DNA of 64,000 nt from Euglena gracilis (lineage: Eukaryota; Euglenida; Euglenophyceae; Euglenales): NCBI GenBank assembly GCA_039621445.1, contig CP154957.1, forward strand, positions 29,851,778 through 29,915,777, in the 5' to 3' direction. The notes below the pieces were generated by a model. It made no database searches and was not told where the DNA came from. It saw nothing but the letters and a program-made list of their open reading frames with translations. A program made the translations under genes and the position numbers. Shown one piece after another: positions 50,976 to 62,678 of the stretch (position 1 is the stretch's first letter; every line of letters starts with the position of its first letter).

Positions 50976-51250
50976 GTAATGCACACATTTCATTCGCTGG
51001 TGTTATTTATTTGTAAATGCTATCGCCGCAGCCACCCCAGGAAAAGAATGTCCATGCCAGGCGCAAGGGGCTGTCTCTCCCAAACCACTTCCTTGACCGG
51101 ATGGCAGTCCGACCACCCCCCACCCCCACCTGGTTTTATGTCAAACCCTGCCCCCCAATCATTGCTGCTCAGAGACCAAAACAAACCTCCAAACGGGGTT
51201 GTGGTCGGAGGTGCCTCAAAGCGTCCCGTGCTGGCGATGCCTGCTGCCAG

Positions 51251-51492
51251 TGGATGACACCGAGGGGGAGGACGCGAGGGCAGTGGACGAGCAGGCGGAG
51301 CAGGAGGAGCGTCGCCTGCGGGAGCTGCTGCTGAAGATGAAGAGCGCGCAGGAGCAGCTGAAGCGCAAGAACGACGAGGTGGAGAAGCTGGTCCACGAGG
51401 TGCAGGGGAAGGTGGACGGCAAGGCGGAGAAGCGGAAGGCGGCGAAGCCGGCCGCCGCTGTCGCGCCAAAGCCCGACGCTGCGCCGGCCCCT
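51251..51492 (+). CDS. Second copy of coiled-coil exon 35631-35872
   Basis: Same coil. The donor context differs by substitutions (CCCT|GTGCCC here against CCCG|GTCCCC), while the GT and the encoded Pro are retained. This supports that donor. Confidence 0.65.
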
Positions 51493-51740
51493 GTGCCCAG
51501 GCGGAGTTTTTTTGGCATGGCCCACCCCGCACGGGGGGGGGGGGGCTAAGGTTGTGCCTGCCTGGGCAGGCACCCCAGGCAAGACCGAATGGGAATCTCG
51601 GAGGCTCTATGCGTGGTTGGTGGTCAACACCTTCCCATTTTTTTCAGGGGAGCCAATTTTTTCCTTCGGCATCAAAGTGTCATCGCGGGTTGGGGGATGG
51701 ACTCCCAATCATGATCAATCAATGATGATGGGGTCAACCC

Positions 51741-54700
51741 GGGGGGGTATCAGTAGGAGGAGGTTCGAGCTCGAACGTTCGAGCTCGAACCTCCTCGAAC
51801 GTTTTTAAGCCCCCCCCCCCGTTCGAGGGGGGGGCTTAAAATCCTCCTCGAACGACCTCGAACGACATTCGAGGAGGATTTTGATCCTCCTCGAACGACC
51901 TCGAACGACATTCGAGGAGGATTTTGATCCTCCTCGAACGACCTCGAACGACATTCGAGGAGGATTTTGATCCTCCTCGAACGACCTCGAACGACATTCG
52001 AGGAGGATCTCGATCCTCCTCGAACGACCTCGAACGACATTCGAGGAGGATTTTGATCCTCCTCGAACGACCTCGAACGACATTCGAGGAGGATATTGAT
52101 CCTCCTCGAACCACCTCGAACGACATTCGAGGAGGATTTTGATCCTCCTCGAACGACCTCGAACGACATTCGAGGAGGATATTGATCCTCCTCGAACGAC
52201 CTCGAACGACATTCGAGGAGGATCTCGATCCTCCTCCTACGTACATGCATTCAAGTTTCAGTTGCAAGTTTTTTTGGGAGTTTGTTACCATGGTTCATTG
52301 CTCTTGATTCTGCTTGTTTGTTTTTTTTTACTCAAGAATGCGTCGCTCATAAATATTTTATTCAAAAGTAATCTTACACCGAGAGATTTTCTGAGGTTAT
52401 TAGAAGGAATAGGGTTAGGGTTAAGATTTCATCCCCAATGGTTGCAACCATCCCGCTCATCGTTGCTATATTTCCCTCTACAGGGTACGCAGCGAACCCA
52501 AAGAGTCGCCCAACTAGGGTTAAAAACATGGGGGGACCCGAGCGAGGCGCCGAAGGCGCCGAGCGAGGGTCCCCCCATGTGTATTAACCCTAGTTGGGCG
52601 ACTCTTTGGGGTAGCTGGCACCCTGTAGGGGGAAATTTTCCACGCGATTTAAAAGAAACGTACTTTTTGTTACGCCGGAATGTTGCAAGAATGTACTCGC
52701 TCATAAATATTTTTATTCTAGGGGGAAATTTTCCACGCGATTTAAAAGAAACGTACTTTTTCTGACGCCGAAATGTTGCAGGAATGCACTCGCTCATAAA
52801 TATTTTTATTCAAAAGTAAGCTTATACCGAGAGATTTTCTGACGTTATTAGAAGGAATAGGGTTAGGGTTAAGATTTCATCCCCAATGGTTGCAACCATC
52901 CCGAAGGCGCCGAGCGAGGGTCCCCCCATGTGTATTAACCCTAGTTGGGCGACTCTTTGGGGTAGCTGGTACCCTGTAGGGGGAAATTTTCCACGCGATT
53001 TAAAAGAAACGTACTTTTTGTTACGCCGGAATGTTGCAAGAATGCACTCGCTCATAAATATTTTTATTCAAAAGTAATCTTACACCGAGAGATTTTCTGA
53101 CGTTATTAGAAGGAATAGGGTTAGGGTTAAGATTTCATCCCCAATGGTTGCAACCATCCCGCTCATCGTTGCTATATTTCCTCTCTACAGGGTACGCAGC
53201 GAACCCAAAGAGTCGCCCAACTAGGGTTAAAAACATGGGGGGACCCGAGCGAGGCGCCGAAGGCGCCGAGCGAGGGTCCCCCCATGTGTATTAACCCTAG
53301 TTGGGCGACTCTTTGGGGTAGCTGGCACCCTGTAGGGGGAAATTTTCCACGCGATTTAAAAGAAACGTACTTTTTGTTACGCCGGAATGTTGCAAGAATG
53401 CACTCGCTCATAAATATTTTTATTCTAGGGGGAAATTTTCCACGCGATTTAAAAGAAACGTACTTTTTCTGACGCCGAAATGTTGCAGGAATGCACTCGC
53501 TCATAAATTTTTATTCAAAATTAAGCTTATACCGAGAGATTTTCTGACGTTATTAGAAGGAATAGGGTTAGGGTTAAGATTTCATCCCCAATGGTTGCAA
53601 CCATCCCGAAGGCGCCGAGCGAGGGTCCCCCCATGTGTATTAACCCTAGTTGGGCGACTCTTTGGGGTAGCTGGTACCCTGTAGGGGGAAATTTTCCACG
53701 CGATTTAAAAGAAACGTACTTTTTGTTACGCCGGAATGTTGCAAGAATGCACTCGCTCATAAATATTTTTATTCAAAAGTAATCTTACACCGAGAGATTT
53801 TCTGACGTTATTAGAAGGAATAGGGTTAGGGTTAAGATTTCATCCCCAATGGTTGCAACCATCCCGCTCATCGTTGCTATATTTCCTCTCTACAGGGTAC
53901 GCAGCAAACCCAAAGAGTCGCCCAACTAGGGTTAAAAACATGGGGGGACCCGAGCGAGGCGCCTTAGGCGCCTCGCTCGGGTCCCCACATGTGTATTAAC
54001 CCTAGTTGGGCCACTCTTTGGGGTAGCTGGCACCCTGTAGGGGGAAATTTTCCACGCGATTTAAAAGAAACGTACTTTTTGTTACGCCGGAATGTTGCAA
54101 GAATGCACTCGCTCATAAATATTTTTATTCTAGGGGGAAATTTTCCACGCGATTTAAAAGAAACGTACTTTTTCTGACGCCGAAATGTTGCAGGAATGCA
54201 CTCGCTCATAAATATTTTTATTCAAAAGTAAGCTTATACCGAGAGATTTTCTGACGTTATTAGAAGGAATAGGGTTAGGGTTAAGATTTCATCCCCAATG
54301 GTTGCAACCATCCCGAAGGCGCCGAGCGAGGGTCCCCCCATGTGTATTAACCCTAGTTGGGCGACTCTTTGGGGTAGCTGGTACCCTGTAGGGGGAAATT
54401 TTCCACGCGATTTAAAAGAAACGTACTTTTTGTTACGCCGGAATGTTGCAAGAATGCACTCGCTCATAAATATTTTTATTCAAAAGTAATCTTACACCGA
54501 GAGATTTTCTGACGTTATTAGAAGGAATAGGGTTAGGGTTAAGATTTCATCCCCAAGCTGGTACCCTCTAGGGGGAAATTTTCCACGCGATTTAAAAGAA
54601 ACGTACTTCTGGCGCCGAAATGTTGCAAGAATGCACTGGCTTATTTTTATTCAAAAGTGATCTTATACCGAGAGATTTTCTGAGGTTATTAGAAGGAGTA

Positions 54701-55266
54701 GGGTTAGGGTTAAGATTTCATCCCAGGAATACACTCATTTATTACACGCAGGAATACACTCATTTATTCAAAAATATTCCCTGAACGACATTCGAGGAGG
54801 ATTTTGATCCTCCTCGATCCACCTCGAACGACATTCGAGGAGGATTTCGATCCTCCTCGAACGACCTCGAACGACATTCGAGGAGGATTTTGATCCTCCT
54901 CGAACGACCTCGAACGATGTTCGAGGAGGATATTGATCCTCCTCGAACGACCTCGAATGACATTCGAGGAGGATTTTGATCCTCCTCGAACGACCTCGAA
55001 CGACGTTCGAGGAGGATCTCGATCCTCCTCGAACGACCTCGAACGACATTCGAGGAGGATTTTGATCCTCCTCGAACGACCTCGAACGATGTTCGAGGAG
55101 GATATTGATCCTCCTCGAACGACCTCGAACGACATTCGAGGAGGATTTTGATCCTCCTCGAACGACCTCGAACGATGTTCGAGGAGGATCTCGAACGACC
55201 TCGAACGACATTCGAGGAGGATCGAGATCCTCCTACTACTGTCCATCCTCCTACCGTAACCCTCCC
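51741..55266. mobile_element. Second copy of the 3.5-kb palindromic-minisatellite element
   Basis: It is flanked by GGGTCAACCC at 51731-51740 and 55267-55276. The left end reads GGGGGGGTATCAGTAGGAGG, closer to the complement of the right end than in copy 1. The 0.7-kb array differs from copy 1 at a few sites (for example GGCGCCTTAGGCGCC for GGCGCCTTCGGCGCC at the hairpin tip near 53960). Confidence 0.8.
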
Positions 55267-55301
55267 GGGTCAACCCCCCCCCAACAGACTCTACAATACA
55301 G

Positions 55302-55469
55302 CTGTGCGAGTTGACCAATTCCAGCCTGCAGGAAATCGTCAACGGGAAGGCGAAGGAGAAACTGGAGGCTGTGGTGGCGGCCGCCGAGCCGGAGGCAGGG
55401 GACCGGGAGCAGCGGCAGGCGGAGGAGCAGGAGCGGCAAGAGGAAGAGCGACGGCGGAAGGAGGCCAGG
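55302..55469 (+). CDS. Second copy of coiled-coil exon 39680-39847
   Basis: Same 56 codons and splice sites as copy 1. Confidence 0.7.
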
Positions 55470-55866
55470 GTTTTCTTAAGCCCGGAGGTGACCCCACCCC
55501 CGGGGGAGGGGGTCCAGCTGGCCAGCAACTTTTTTCCAGCCATCAGCTCCCCGCTGGGGTGCAGAGCCCCCTTGAAGTCTGCTAAAATAAAGTTGGGCCA
55601 GTTGGACCGAAATTCTCTGAAAAAGGGGGTCCAAAATGGCCTTGAGATATTTTTGGGCTGAATAAATACAAATTTGGGCTGAATAATTCTAACCCGACTG
55701 GATTTGGGCTTTTTTTTGCCTGTTTTCGGGGTACCAGGTCCAGCTGCCAGCCGGCTTGAACCCCCCCCCCCCATGGACCACCCACCCCCGGGGGTGGCCA
55801 GCAGCATCTTTTTTCCAGCCGGCCCGTGGGACCCCCCCCCCCCAGGGGTCCTTAAGAAAACCCCTG
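55466..55866. mobile_element. Second copy of the CAGGG introner
   Basis: Same inverted ends and same flanking AAGGAGGC (55458-55465) and AAGGAGAC (55867-55874). Interior differences are limited to a T run and a C run. Confidence 0.78.
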
Positions 55867-55869
55867 AAG

Positions 55870-55972
55870 GAGACGGAACGGGTGCGGCGGGAGGAGGAGA
55901 AGCGGGCCCGCCAGGAGGAGGAGCGGCGCCGCCGCGAGGAGGAACGGCGGCTGAAGCGGGAGGCGGAGAAGC
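55870..55972 (+). CDS. Second copy of coiled-coil exon 40248-40350
   Basis: Same coding sequence and phases as copy 1. Confidence 0.63.
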
Positions 55973-56398
55973 GTTGAGGGCGCCTCTGGCTTTGTGGGTG
56001 CTTTGCCGCGTTCCCCGACCTTTTTCCAGCCAGCCCGCGCCCCCTCCCCCCGGGGGCTCCTTAAGAAATCCCTGGTGGGGTGTGATTCACTGCCACATTT
56101 TACGGATTGATCTGGGGACAAGGTGCACCATGTGGCCGAGGTGTTTAAAGATTGATCCGCTTTAAGTTGTAAAATTGCTTTCTTTTGTGATTCTCAATCA
56201 AGTTTTGTGGGCACCAACAATTTTTTGTGGACAACCCAAAAATTTTGTGGTTCATTTGTGGACACCATTTGTGGTTCACACGCCTCTTGTGAACCACACA
56301 TAATGAAAGCCTGACCTCACATGGGGCAAGAAAAGATGACTGTTTGTGGAGGGCACCGTTGAGTGGGCCTTTGCTCACGGGCTTGCGCGAAAGCGCAG

Positions 56399-56542
56399 TT
56401 GAACATTTTCCGGCGCCGCCCTGCAGCTGGCTGAAGCAGGAGGCCAATCTGCGTCGGAAGAAGGAAGAGGAACGCCGTCAGAAGGAGGACGAGGAGCGGC
56501 GGAAGCGAGAGGAGCAGCGGCGTCAAAAGGGCGAGGAAGAGC
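56399..56542 (+). CDS. Second copy of coiled-coil exon 40776-40919
   Basis: Same coding sequence and the same acceptor ambiguity as copy 1. Confidence 0.5.
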
Positions 56543-57100
56543 GTCGGCAACAGGGCGCCTTTTCAACCCTCCCCAAGGCAGTCAGTCCACTGTTGTAATG
56601 CTTGTATGAGTGGTGCTGTGGTCTCTTTGTGTTTGCCAAGTTTTGATTCTACATCAGTGGTTTCTCCTCACCAGGTGCCATGCACATAATTAAACACACA
56701 CAAGCAAAATCAGCTGTGAATAGCAGTCATTTCTCGAAAACCAGGCACTCTTTTTTCTCAGGCTCAGAGGATCAGTATTTTTTTTAAAAAAATTGGAAGA
56801 CCCCTGGGTTGGGCTGAACGCATCCCAGAAACCCTATCAGTGGATGGTTGGCCACCCCCCATCATTTTGGTGGATGGGGGGGGCTAACCCCCACCCCTTC
56901 CTGTACTTCCAGGGGTGCAGATTTTATATATTGCGCTTAAGCGCAATGTATTACTGTTGCGCACGTTCGCGCAATGTCTGTAACCATTGCCTTCTGTACC
57001 TGGCAGTGTAGTTATTGTAGTGTATAGTAGTTATTTTGTTGTATTTATCTTTAGCCATCAGGGTGCTTGAGAAAATTTGACCCCTCCCCCCCCCCCCCCC

Positions 57101-57491
57101 GGGAGGTCCAGCCAGCCAGCCTTTTTCCAGCCCCGACCCCCCCCATCGACGAGTTTTATTTATTTTGCAGCCTCCCAAGGGGCGGCTGGGCGGTAATGGA
57201 TTTTGGTTTTAAGGGGGGGTTACAAAAATGGGCCAAAAATGGGTGGGCAAAAAGAATGGGTCCAATTTGGTCGAAATGGGTCGAAGGCTGGTCAGGGCAA
57301 ATTGTCATTGTCATTGGTTTTTTGCATAATTTTCATTTGTGGGGGCATTTTTGCAGTTTCCATTTTTTTTGCACCCAGTTTGACCCCAGGTTGGGCATGG
57401 TTCCAGCCGGAGCACCCCCTTGGGGGATGGGTCAGCTGGAAGCTCATCCCCCAGCCCAATTTTTGCAGCGTCTGAGCTGCAGCCCCCCCCC
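57101..57491. repeat. Second copy of intron repeat 41476-41868
   Basis: Same sequence apart from homopolymer lengths and loss of AGCAGC-type bases near 57118. Confidence 0.6.
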
Positions 57492-57869
57492 GGGGTATAT
57501 TAATCCCCTCCCCCGAAGTCTTTTCATCCTTCCGACCAGGGCGTTGCTTACCCCCCCCCACCTCCCAGCTACTCCATACCCAACCTCGGACCCCCCAAAA
57601 GGAGTAATTTTGAAGCACATTTGCCAAAAAATGATTTTCATTTAGGCGATTTTGAGCTTTTTTTTGCACGTTCTTCATAAAAAAGTGCTCTAACAGTGAG
57701 CTATTCCCGTCCCCTCCTATGGGAATACCCCTCGCCACAATTTAAGCACTTCCCTCAAGCACTCTGACCGCCGGTTGGGGTCCGGCGCCGAACTGGGAGG
57801 GCAAAAGGCTTTAGCAGTTGAGGGAGGTATAGTCTTTTTTTGAACAGGATGTCCCAATATGACGCGAAG

Positions 57870-57919
57870 AAGAGGAAGACCGTCGCCGGAAGGAAGAGGA
57901 AGAACGCCACCCAGAGAAG
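57870..57919 (+). CDS. Second copy of short coiled-coil exon 42248-42297
   Basis: Identical to copy 1, with the same ambiguity of the acceptor. Confidence 0.45.
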
Positions 57920-58635
57920 GTTGAGTGGTGCGACATTTTGGCAATTTTAGCTTGTAGATCTTGCGCCAAAAATTTCCAAAGAGAAGGGGTGGAGAGATGG
58001 TTTTTTTCAGGTTTTTACCTACATTTTTTTGCTTTCTGCATGTTTTTGAGAAAGGGATTTGAGTATGAAATTGCCACATTTTGGTTTTATACTCCTCATC
58101 CAAATGCTTCTTTTTTTGTCATTTTTCATTTTTTGGCCAACATGTTGCATATTTTCTGAAGCAGCATGATTTTTGAGTGTCACTCAGACATGGGGGGGGG
58201 TCTCAGAGTGCCCTGGGGGGTACCTGCCTTGTTGTGGGCCAAAAAGTGCCCAAGGTTTTTCTGGATCTTGGCACCGGAATTACCCAGACACTTTTTGTTA
58301 TGTGCCCCCCCCCCCCGGGGTCGGATCTGGGTGCTTTTGAGTGCCTGCCCAGGCAGGCACCCCCCTGGGGTGGGGTCGGCCTCGCCTTAAATTCAGCCTG
58401 ACCCCAGATCCCCCCTGAAGCAGAATTTTTTTATGCATCTTTTCCAATTATTTGTGTATATTTATGACGATGCATGCGTTGAAACCCTCCTACAGGTCAC
58501 ATCCCTGGCTGGATTCCTGGAAACCACGACAAGTGAGATTTTGGACTTGTTCTGATGATAAACCTGTTCCAGAGACATCGGCGAACACCATGGGAGTTGG
58601 GGTCATGCATGAGGGTCAGAATTGTGCCCCCCCCT

Positions 58636-59555
58636 GGGGGGGAACCATAGGAGGAGGTTCGAGCTCGAACGTTCGAGTTTTGAGAACGTTTTTGGCCCCC
58701 CCTTTGAGGGGGGGGCTTAAAATCCTCGAACGACATTTGAGGAGGATTTTGATCCTCCTTGAACGACGTCGAACGACATTCGAGGAGGATATTGATCCTC
58801 CTCGAACGACCTTCGAGGAGGATTTCGATCCTCCTTGAACGAACTCAAACGACCTTCGAGGAGGATATTGATCCTCCTCGAATGTCCTCGAACGACATTC
58901 GAGGAGAATCTCGATCCTCCTCGAACGACCTTGAATGACATCTCGATCCTCCTCCTATGTATATGCATTCAGGTATCAGTTGCAAGTTTTTTTTTGGAGT
59001 TTGTTACCATGGTTCATTGTTCTTGATTCTGCTTGTTTGTTTGTTTTTTTTGTCTTTCACTTTCACGATCCGGAAGAAAGAAGCAAAGACAGGGGAAGAC
59101 AAAACATATTTTTTCTTACGCAGGAATGCACTCATTCATAAATATTTTATTCAAAAATGTTCCCATACCGAGATAATTTCTGAGGTTATTAGAAGGAATA
59201 GGGTTAGGCTTAAGATTCCATCCTCAATGGTTGTAACCATCCCGCTCATCGTTGCTATGTTTCCCTCTAGGAGGATCAAAATCCTCCTCGAAGGTCGTTC
59301 GAGGAGGATCAAAATCCTCCTCGAATGCCGTTCGAGGGTTCGAGGAGGATCAAAATCCTCCTCGAATGCCGTTCGAGGGTTCGAGGAGGATCAAAATCCT
59401 CCTCGAATGTCGTTCGAGGTCGTTTGAGGAGGATTTTAGATGGGCGACTCTTTGGGTTCGCTGTCCTCAAACTACCTCAAACGACATTTGAGGAGGATCG
59501 AGATCCTCCTACTACTGTCCATCCCATTACCGTAACCCTCCCCCCGCCCCCCCCC
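58636..59555. mobile_element. Second copy of the 0.9-kb minisatellite element
   Basis: Same structure as 43014-43928. It differs by a CTTTCAC/CTGGCAC change and a 3-nt insertion near 59060-59085, and by the composition of the C run at the right border. Confidence 0.72.
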
Positions 59556-59716
59556 GTCTGCGACTGCTCCATGCCCCCCCCACCCAAAGCTCCTGAATTG
59601 TAGTGTCCCATTGCAGACAACAACTGCCCTGAGCAGTTCCAGCAAACGGCCAAACCCTGCTGTTTTTTGTGATTGTTTTCTCCACATTGGGTGGCCTTCT
59701 CTGCCCCCACCGCAAG

Positions 59717-59878
59717 GACGAGGAGCGCCGCCGCAAGGAGGAGGAGGAACGCAAAAGGACAGAGGAGGAGCGCCGGCTGAAGTCCGAGGAGGAGCGGCGG
59801 CAGAAGGAGGAGGAGGCCCAGCAGAAGGAAGAGGAGCGGAGGCGGCGTCAGGAGGAGAGGCCACGTCGCTCCCTACGT
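59717..59878 (+). CDS. Second copy of coiled-coil exon 44090-44251
   Basis: Same coding sequence. The intron just downstream (59893-60000) is the most diverged patch between the two copies. Confidence 0.6.
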
Positions 59879-60172
59879 GTCGCCGATGGTCAGGCAGAAT
59901 GAAAAAAAAAACATATGGTGTTGTTTTTTTTCTAGAGAAATAGGCACACAGTTGCACACAGAAGTGATTCATGTAACCCCTCAATTGCCACTAAGCAGCA
60001 CTCGCGCTTTAAAAACCAATGCCCCCCCCCCCCCGCTGAGATCGCCTCCCTCTCTGCAGCCACTCGCCCATTTGCCACACTACAGTGGATATCTGCTCGT
60101 TCTTCTGCACATGCACATGTATTCTGTGCCAACTTTCGCGGTGGCCATCGCGTTACAGGGGCGATGTGACAG

Positions 60173-60420
60173 CAGCGGAAGGAGAAGGATGAGAAGGCAC
60201 GGGAACGAGTGAGGCGGGAGGCCGAGGAGCGCAAGCGGAAGGAGGAGGAGGAGCGGCGGCGGCGGGAGGAGGAGGAGCGGCGCCTGGCGGAGTGGCCGAC
60301 CTGCGCGGAGAGCTGCCAGCCCCGGGCCGACGACAGCGCGGACGGGGAGAGGAAGAAGCGGAAGCAGCGGACCCGCAAGGACGCCAGCGTGGATGAACCG
60401 CACAGCCTGTCCAGGCTGAG
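60173..60420 (+). CDS. Second copy of coiled-coil exon 44541-44785, one codon longer
   Basis: It carries GERKKRKQ where copy 1 has GEKKRKQ, an in-frame AGG-type 3-nt indel. Otherwise identical, ending in the introner at CTGAG|GTTCAA. Confidence 0.65.
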
Positions 60421-60708
60421 GTTCAAGCCGAGGCCGACCCCACCCTCGGGGGGGGGGGGGGGCTGGGCACGCCCAGCACCCAGATCCAACCCCTGGCCCC
60501 CCAGGGGGAGAGGGTAGAACAACACATGGCCAAAGGTCAATAGTGCTGCGCACTCGGCCGCTTCTGGCGCTGAAGCCTGGCATGGGGCTGTTCGGCCCGC
60601 AATCAGCAGACACCAACCCCCCCCCCTGGAGGTATGCTTGCCTGCCCAGGCACCCCAGGGCACCCCAAGACCCCCCTCCCCCTTCCAGGGTTGGTCGAAC
60701 CCAGCCTG
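60412..60708. mobile_element. Second copy of the CAGGCTG introner
   Basis: Same ends, flanking AGCCTGTC and AGCTTGTC, and same splice site placement. The G run and C run differ in length and CCCTCGGGG replaces CCCCCGGGG. Confidence 0.78.
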
Positions 60709-60986
60709 AGCTTGTCCAGTAGCACCTCCCCGCCCACTCCCGCCGAGGTCGCCTGCACGGCCCCCGCCCCCACGCCCCACCCAGTGCCGGCGGCCGAACC
60801 GGTCGTGCCAGCCCCAGCCACCCCGCTGGATACCGTCGCCCCAGCCGCGGTGGCTTGCGGTGAGGCTCTGGTTGCCCCGCCTCGTGAGAACGCGGCACCG
60901 TCGTCGTGGTCCGCTGCAATCCCAGACGGGTACAATTGCTCTGCGAGCCAGGGAACCGCTGGAGCCCACAACCTCGTTCGTGGCAG
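60705..60986 (+). CDS. Second copy of Pro/Ala-rich exon 45069-45350
   Basis: Same 282-nt exon and phases as copy 1. Confidence 0.58.
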
Positions 60987-61156
60987 GTCATTTTTGTTTT
61001 GTTGCTGTGTCAATGTGACATTCCAGAAAACGGCGGGACAAGGGGGAAGGCGGTTTGCGTGCCAGATTGGGAAAAGTATGATGGGGCGGAGGTTGGGACA
61101 TGGCTGAGGTGGGGCCAGGGCGTCGCTTTAAGCCGGAGGGCACCCCATCCCGCCAA

Positions 61157-61505
61157 GGGGGGGGGGTCCCGCTAGCTAACAGCCTTTTTCCAGCCCCAGA
61201 TACCCCATCCACGAGTTTTAATCTTTTTCCAGCTGCCTGAAGGGTAGCTGGACGTTGATGGATTTTGGAGTGCAAAAATGGGCCAAAATTGGGCAAAAAT
61301 GGGCTGGCCAGGGCAAATTTAGGTCAAAAAGTAGATTTTTTGCATAATTGGCAGGTTTTTTTGCAGTTTCGATTTTTTGGATTCGGTTCGACCCCAGGTT
61401 GGGCCCAGTTCCAGGCGGGTGGGGGGGACCCCATGGAGGAGAAGGAGTTAGCCAGCAGCCTTTTCCCAGCCAGCCCAAATTGTCCAACCTCTGAGCTTGA
61501 CCCCC
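61157..61505. repeat. Second copy of intron repeat 45521-45875
   Basis: Same as copy 1, with a short deletion near 61350 (TTTTTGGG missing). Confidence 0.58.
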
Positions 61506-61550
61506 TGAGGTCACTAAGCGTCGCCCTGCTGGGGGCAGTTTTTTTTGTGG

Positions 61551-61582
<32 letters not shown>

Positions 61583-61657
61583 CTCATTGGCAATCCACCG
61601 GCCCAATCACTTGCGGGGCTTCGGTCGGGGGCTCGCCCAGCAAGCCCCTGCAGGCAG

Positions 61658-61840
61658 CTCCTCCTCGTCCTCCAGCTGGGCCTGGGCTGCCTCGTCGTCC
61701 TCATCGGCGGTGTGCGGCGTGGATCTGCAGGACCTCCTTGTCCCGCTGGCGCCGGCCCCGCCGCCCAGCGCAGTCGGTGTGCAGCAATTTCCCAGGGAAC
61801 AGTCGCTGCAAATTGAAATGCCAATAGTTCCATTGTCTTC
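61658..61840 (+). CDS. Second copy of exon 46029-46211
   Basis: Same coding sequence. The upstream intron has a C run of more than 30 nt (61553-61581), longer and purer than in copy 1. Confidence 0.46.
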
Positions 61841-62561
61841 GTGAATGGTTGGTGGCCTGTTCTTCTGGGTCAGCTGTTTGTCACGTCTCGTTTGCCGCTT
61901 TGGTTGTTTGAAGCTGAGAAGCTGCCAAGCTTCCAAGCTGCCAAGCTGCCTGGAGGTGGTTTCAGCGCGGTGGTCTCAGCCTCACCTTTCACAGTGTGGT
62001 GTTCAAGGTCGTCAAGATTTGGGTTCTTTAAATCCCTCTTGAGAATGAAACATTCTTTAGCATACACTGCATTAACGACCCACACAATGAAGGCATTTTT
62101 GAAAGCAATGCAGAACTTTTTCCAAAAAGAGTCACACAAAAACTTGAATCGCCTCCACCCCGCTTCCCCGAGACACCAGGCAGCCAGGAATTTGTCATTT
62201 TCAGCCCATAACCCTGATAAATCCCCCCATTGTTTAAAGGATCTGGTTTGGTGGGTCGGCTGAATGGGGGCTTATTAGTCAAGGACAATTCGATCCCCCA
62301 AAACATACCAAAACCCCAAATCACCCAATTTTGTAATGTTGGTCAACAATAACATTTTTCATTCTGGTCGACTCATGAAAATTGCCAAAAGTCAAATGAG
62401 TTTTTTTTTTAAAGATCTTTCCATCAAAGTTGTCATCTGAGCTTGTGTTTGCTGACTTGCAGACAACACCTCCCAGGGAACAGGGGAAATCACCCCAGGG
62501 CATTTTTTGAGCAGCATATGGTTTACTGGAGTGGGACCATGCTGTTCTCTGCTGGTGCCAG

Positions 62562-62678
62562 TCGATGAGGAGGACGCTCTGGATGCCAAGGCCAAGAAAC
62601 AGCTTGATCGTAAACGAGCGAAGCAAGAGCAGCAGCTGAAGCGTCGTGGATCGTCGGAAAACCTCGCTGACAATGATG
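62562..62678 (+). CDS. Charged helical exon in single-copy sequence
   Basis: The acceptor TCTGCTGGTGCCAG ends at 62561. Two carry-over bases precede DEEDALDAKAKKQLDRKRAK and QEQQLKRRGSSENLADND; the donor is GATG|GTGTGC (62678/62679), phase 1. The basic coil plus SSEN turn continues the style of the preceding exons. It lies 30 bp right of the end of duplicated block copy 2, so it is the true downstream continuation of both copies. Confidence 0.62.

Larger units (their letters stand above)
46917..62531. repeat. 15.6-kb duplicated block, copy 2
   Basis: 15615 bp against 15609 bp in copy 1. It starts GTCTGTGCAGTGAAGTGCAG, without the exon that precedes copy 1, and runs past the point where copy 1 stops into the single-copy exon at 62562. 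Between the two there is only the N gap, so the arrangement equals two contigs that overlap by 15.6 kb. All exons and elements below are the second copies. Confidence 0.97.
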
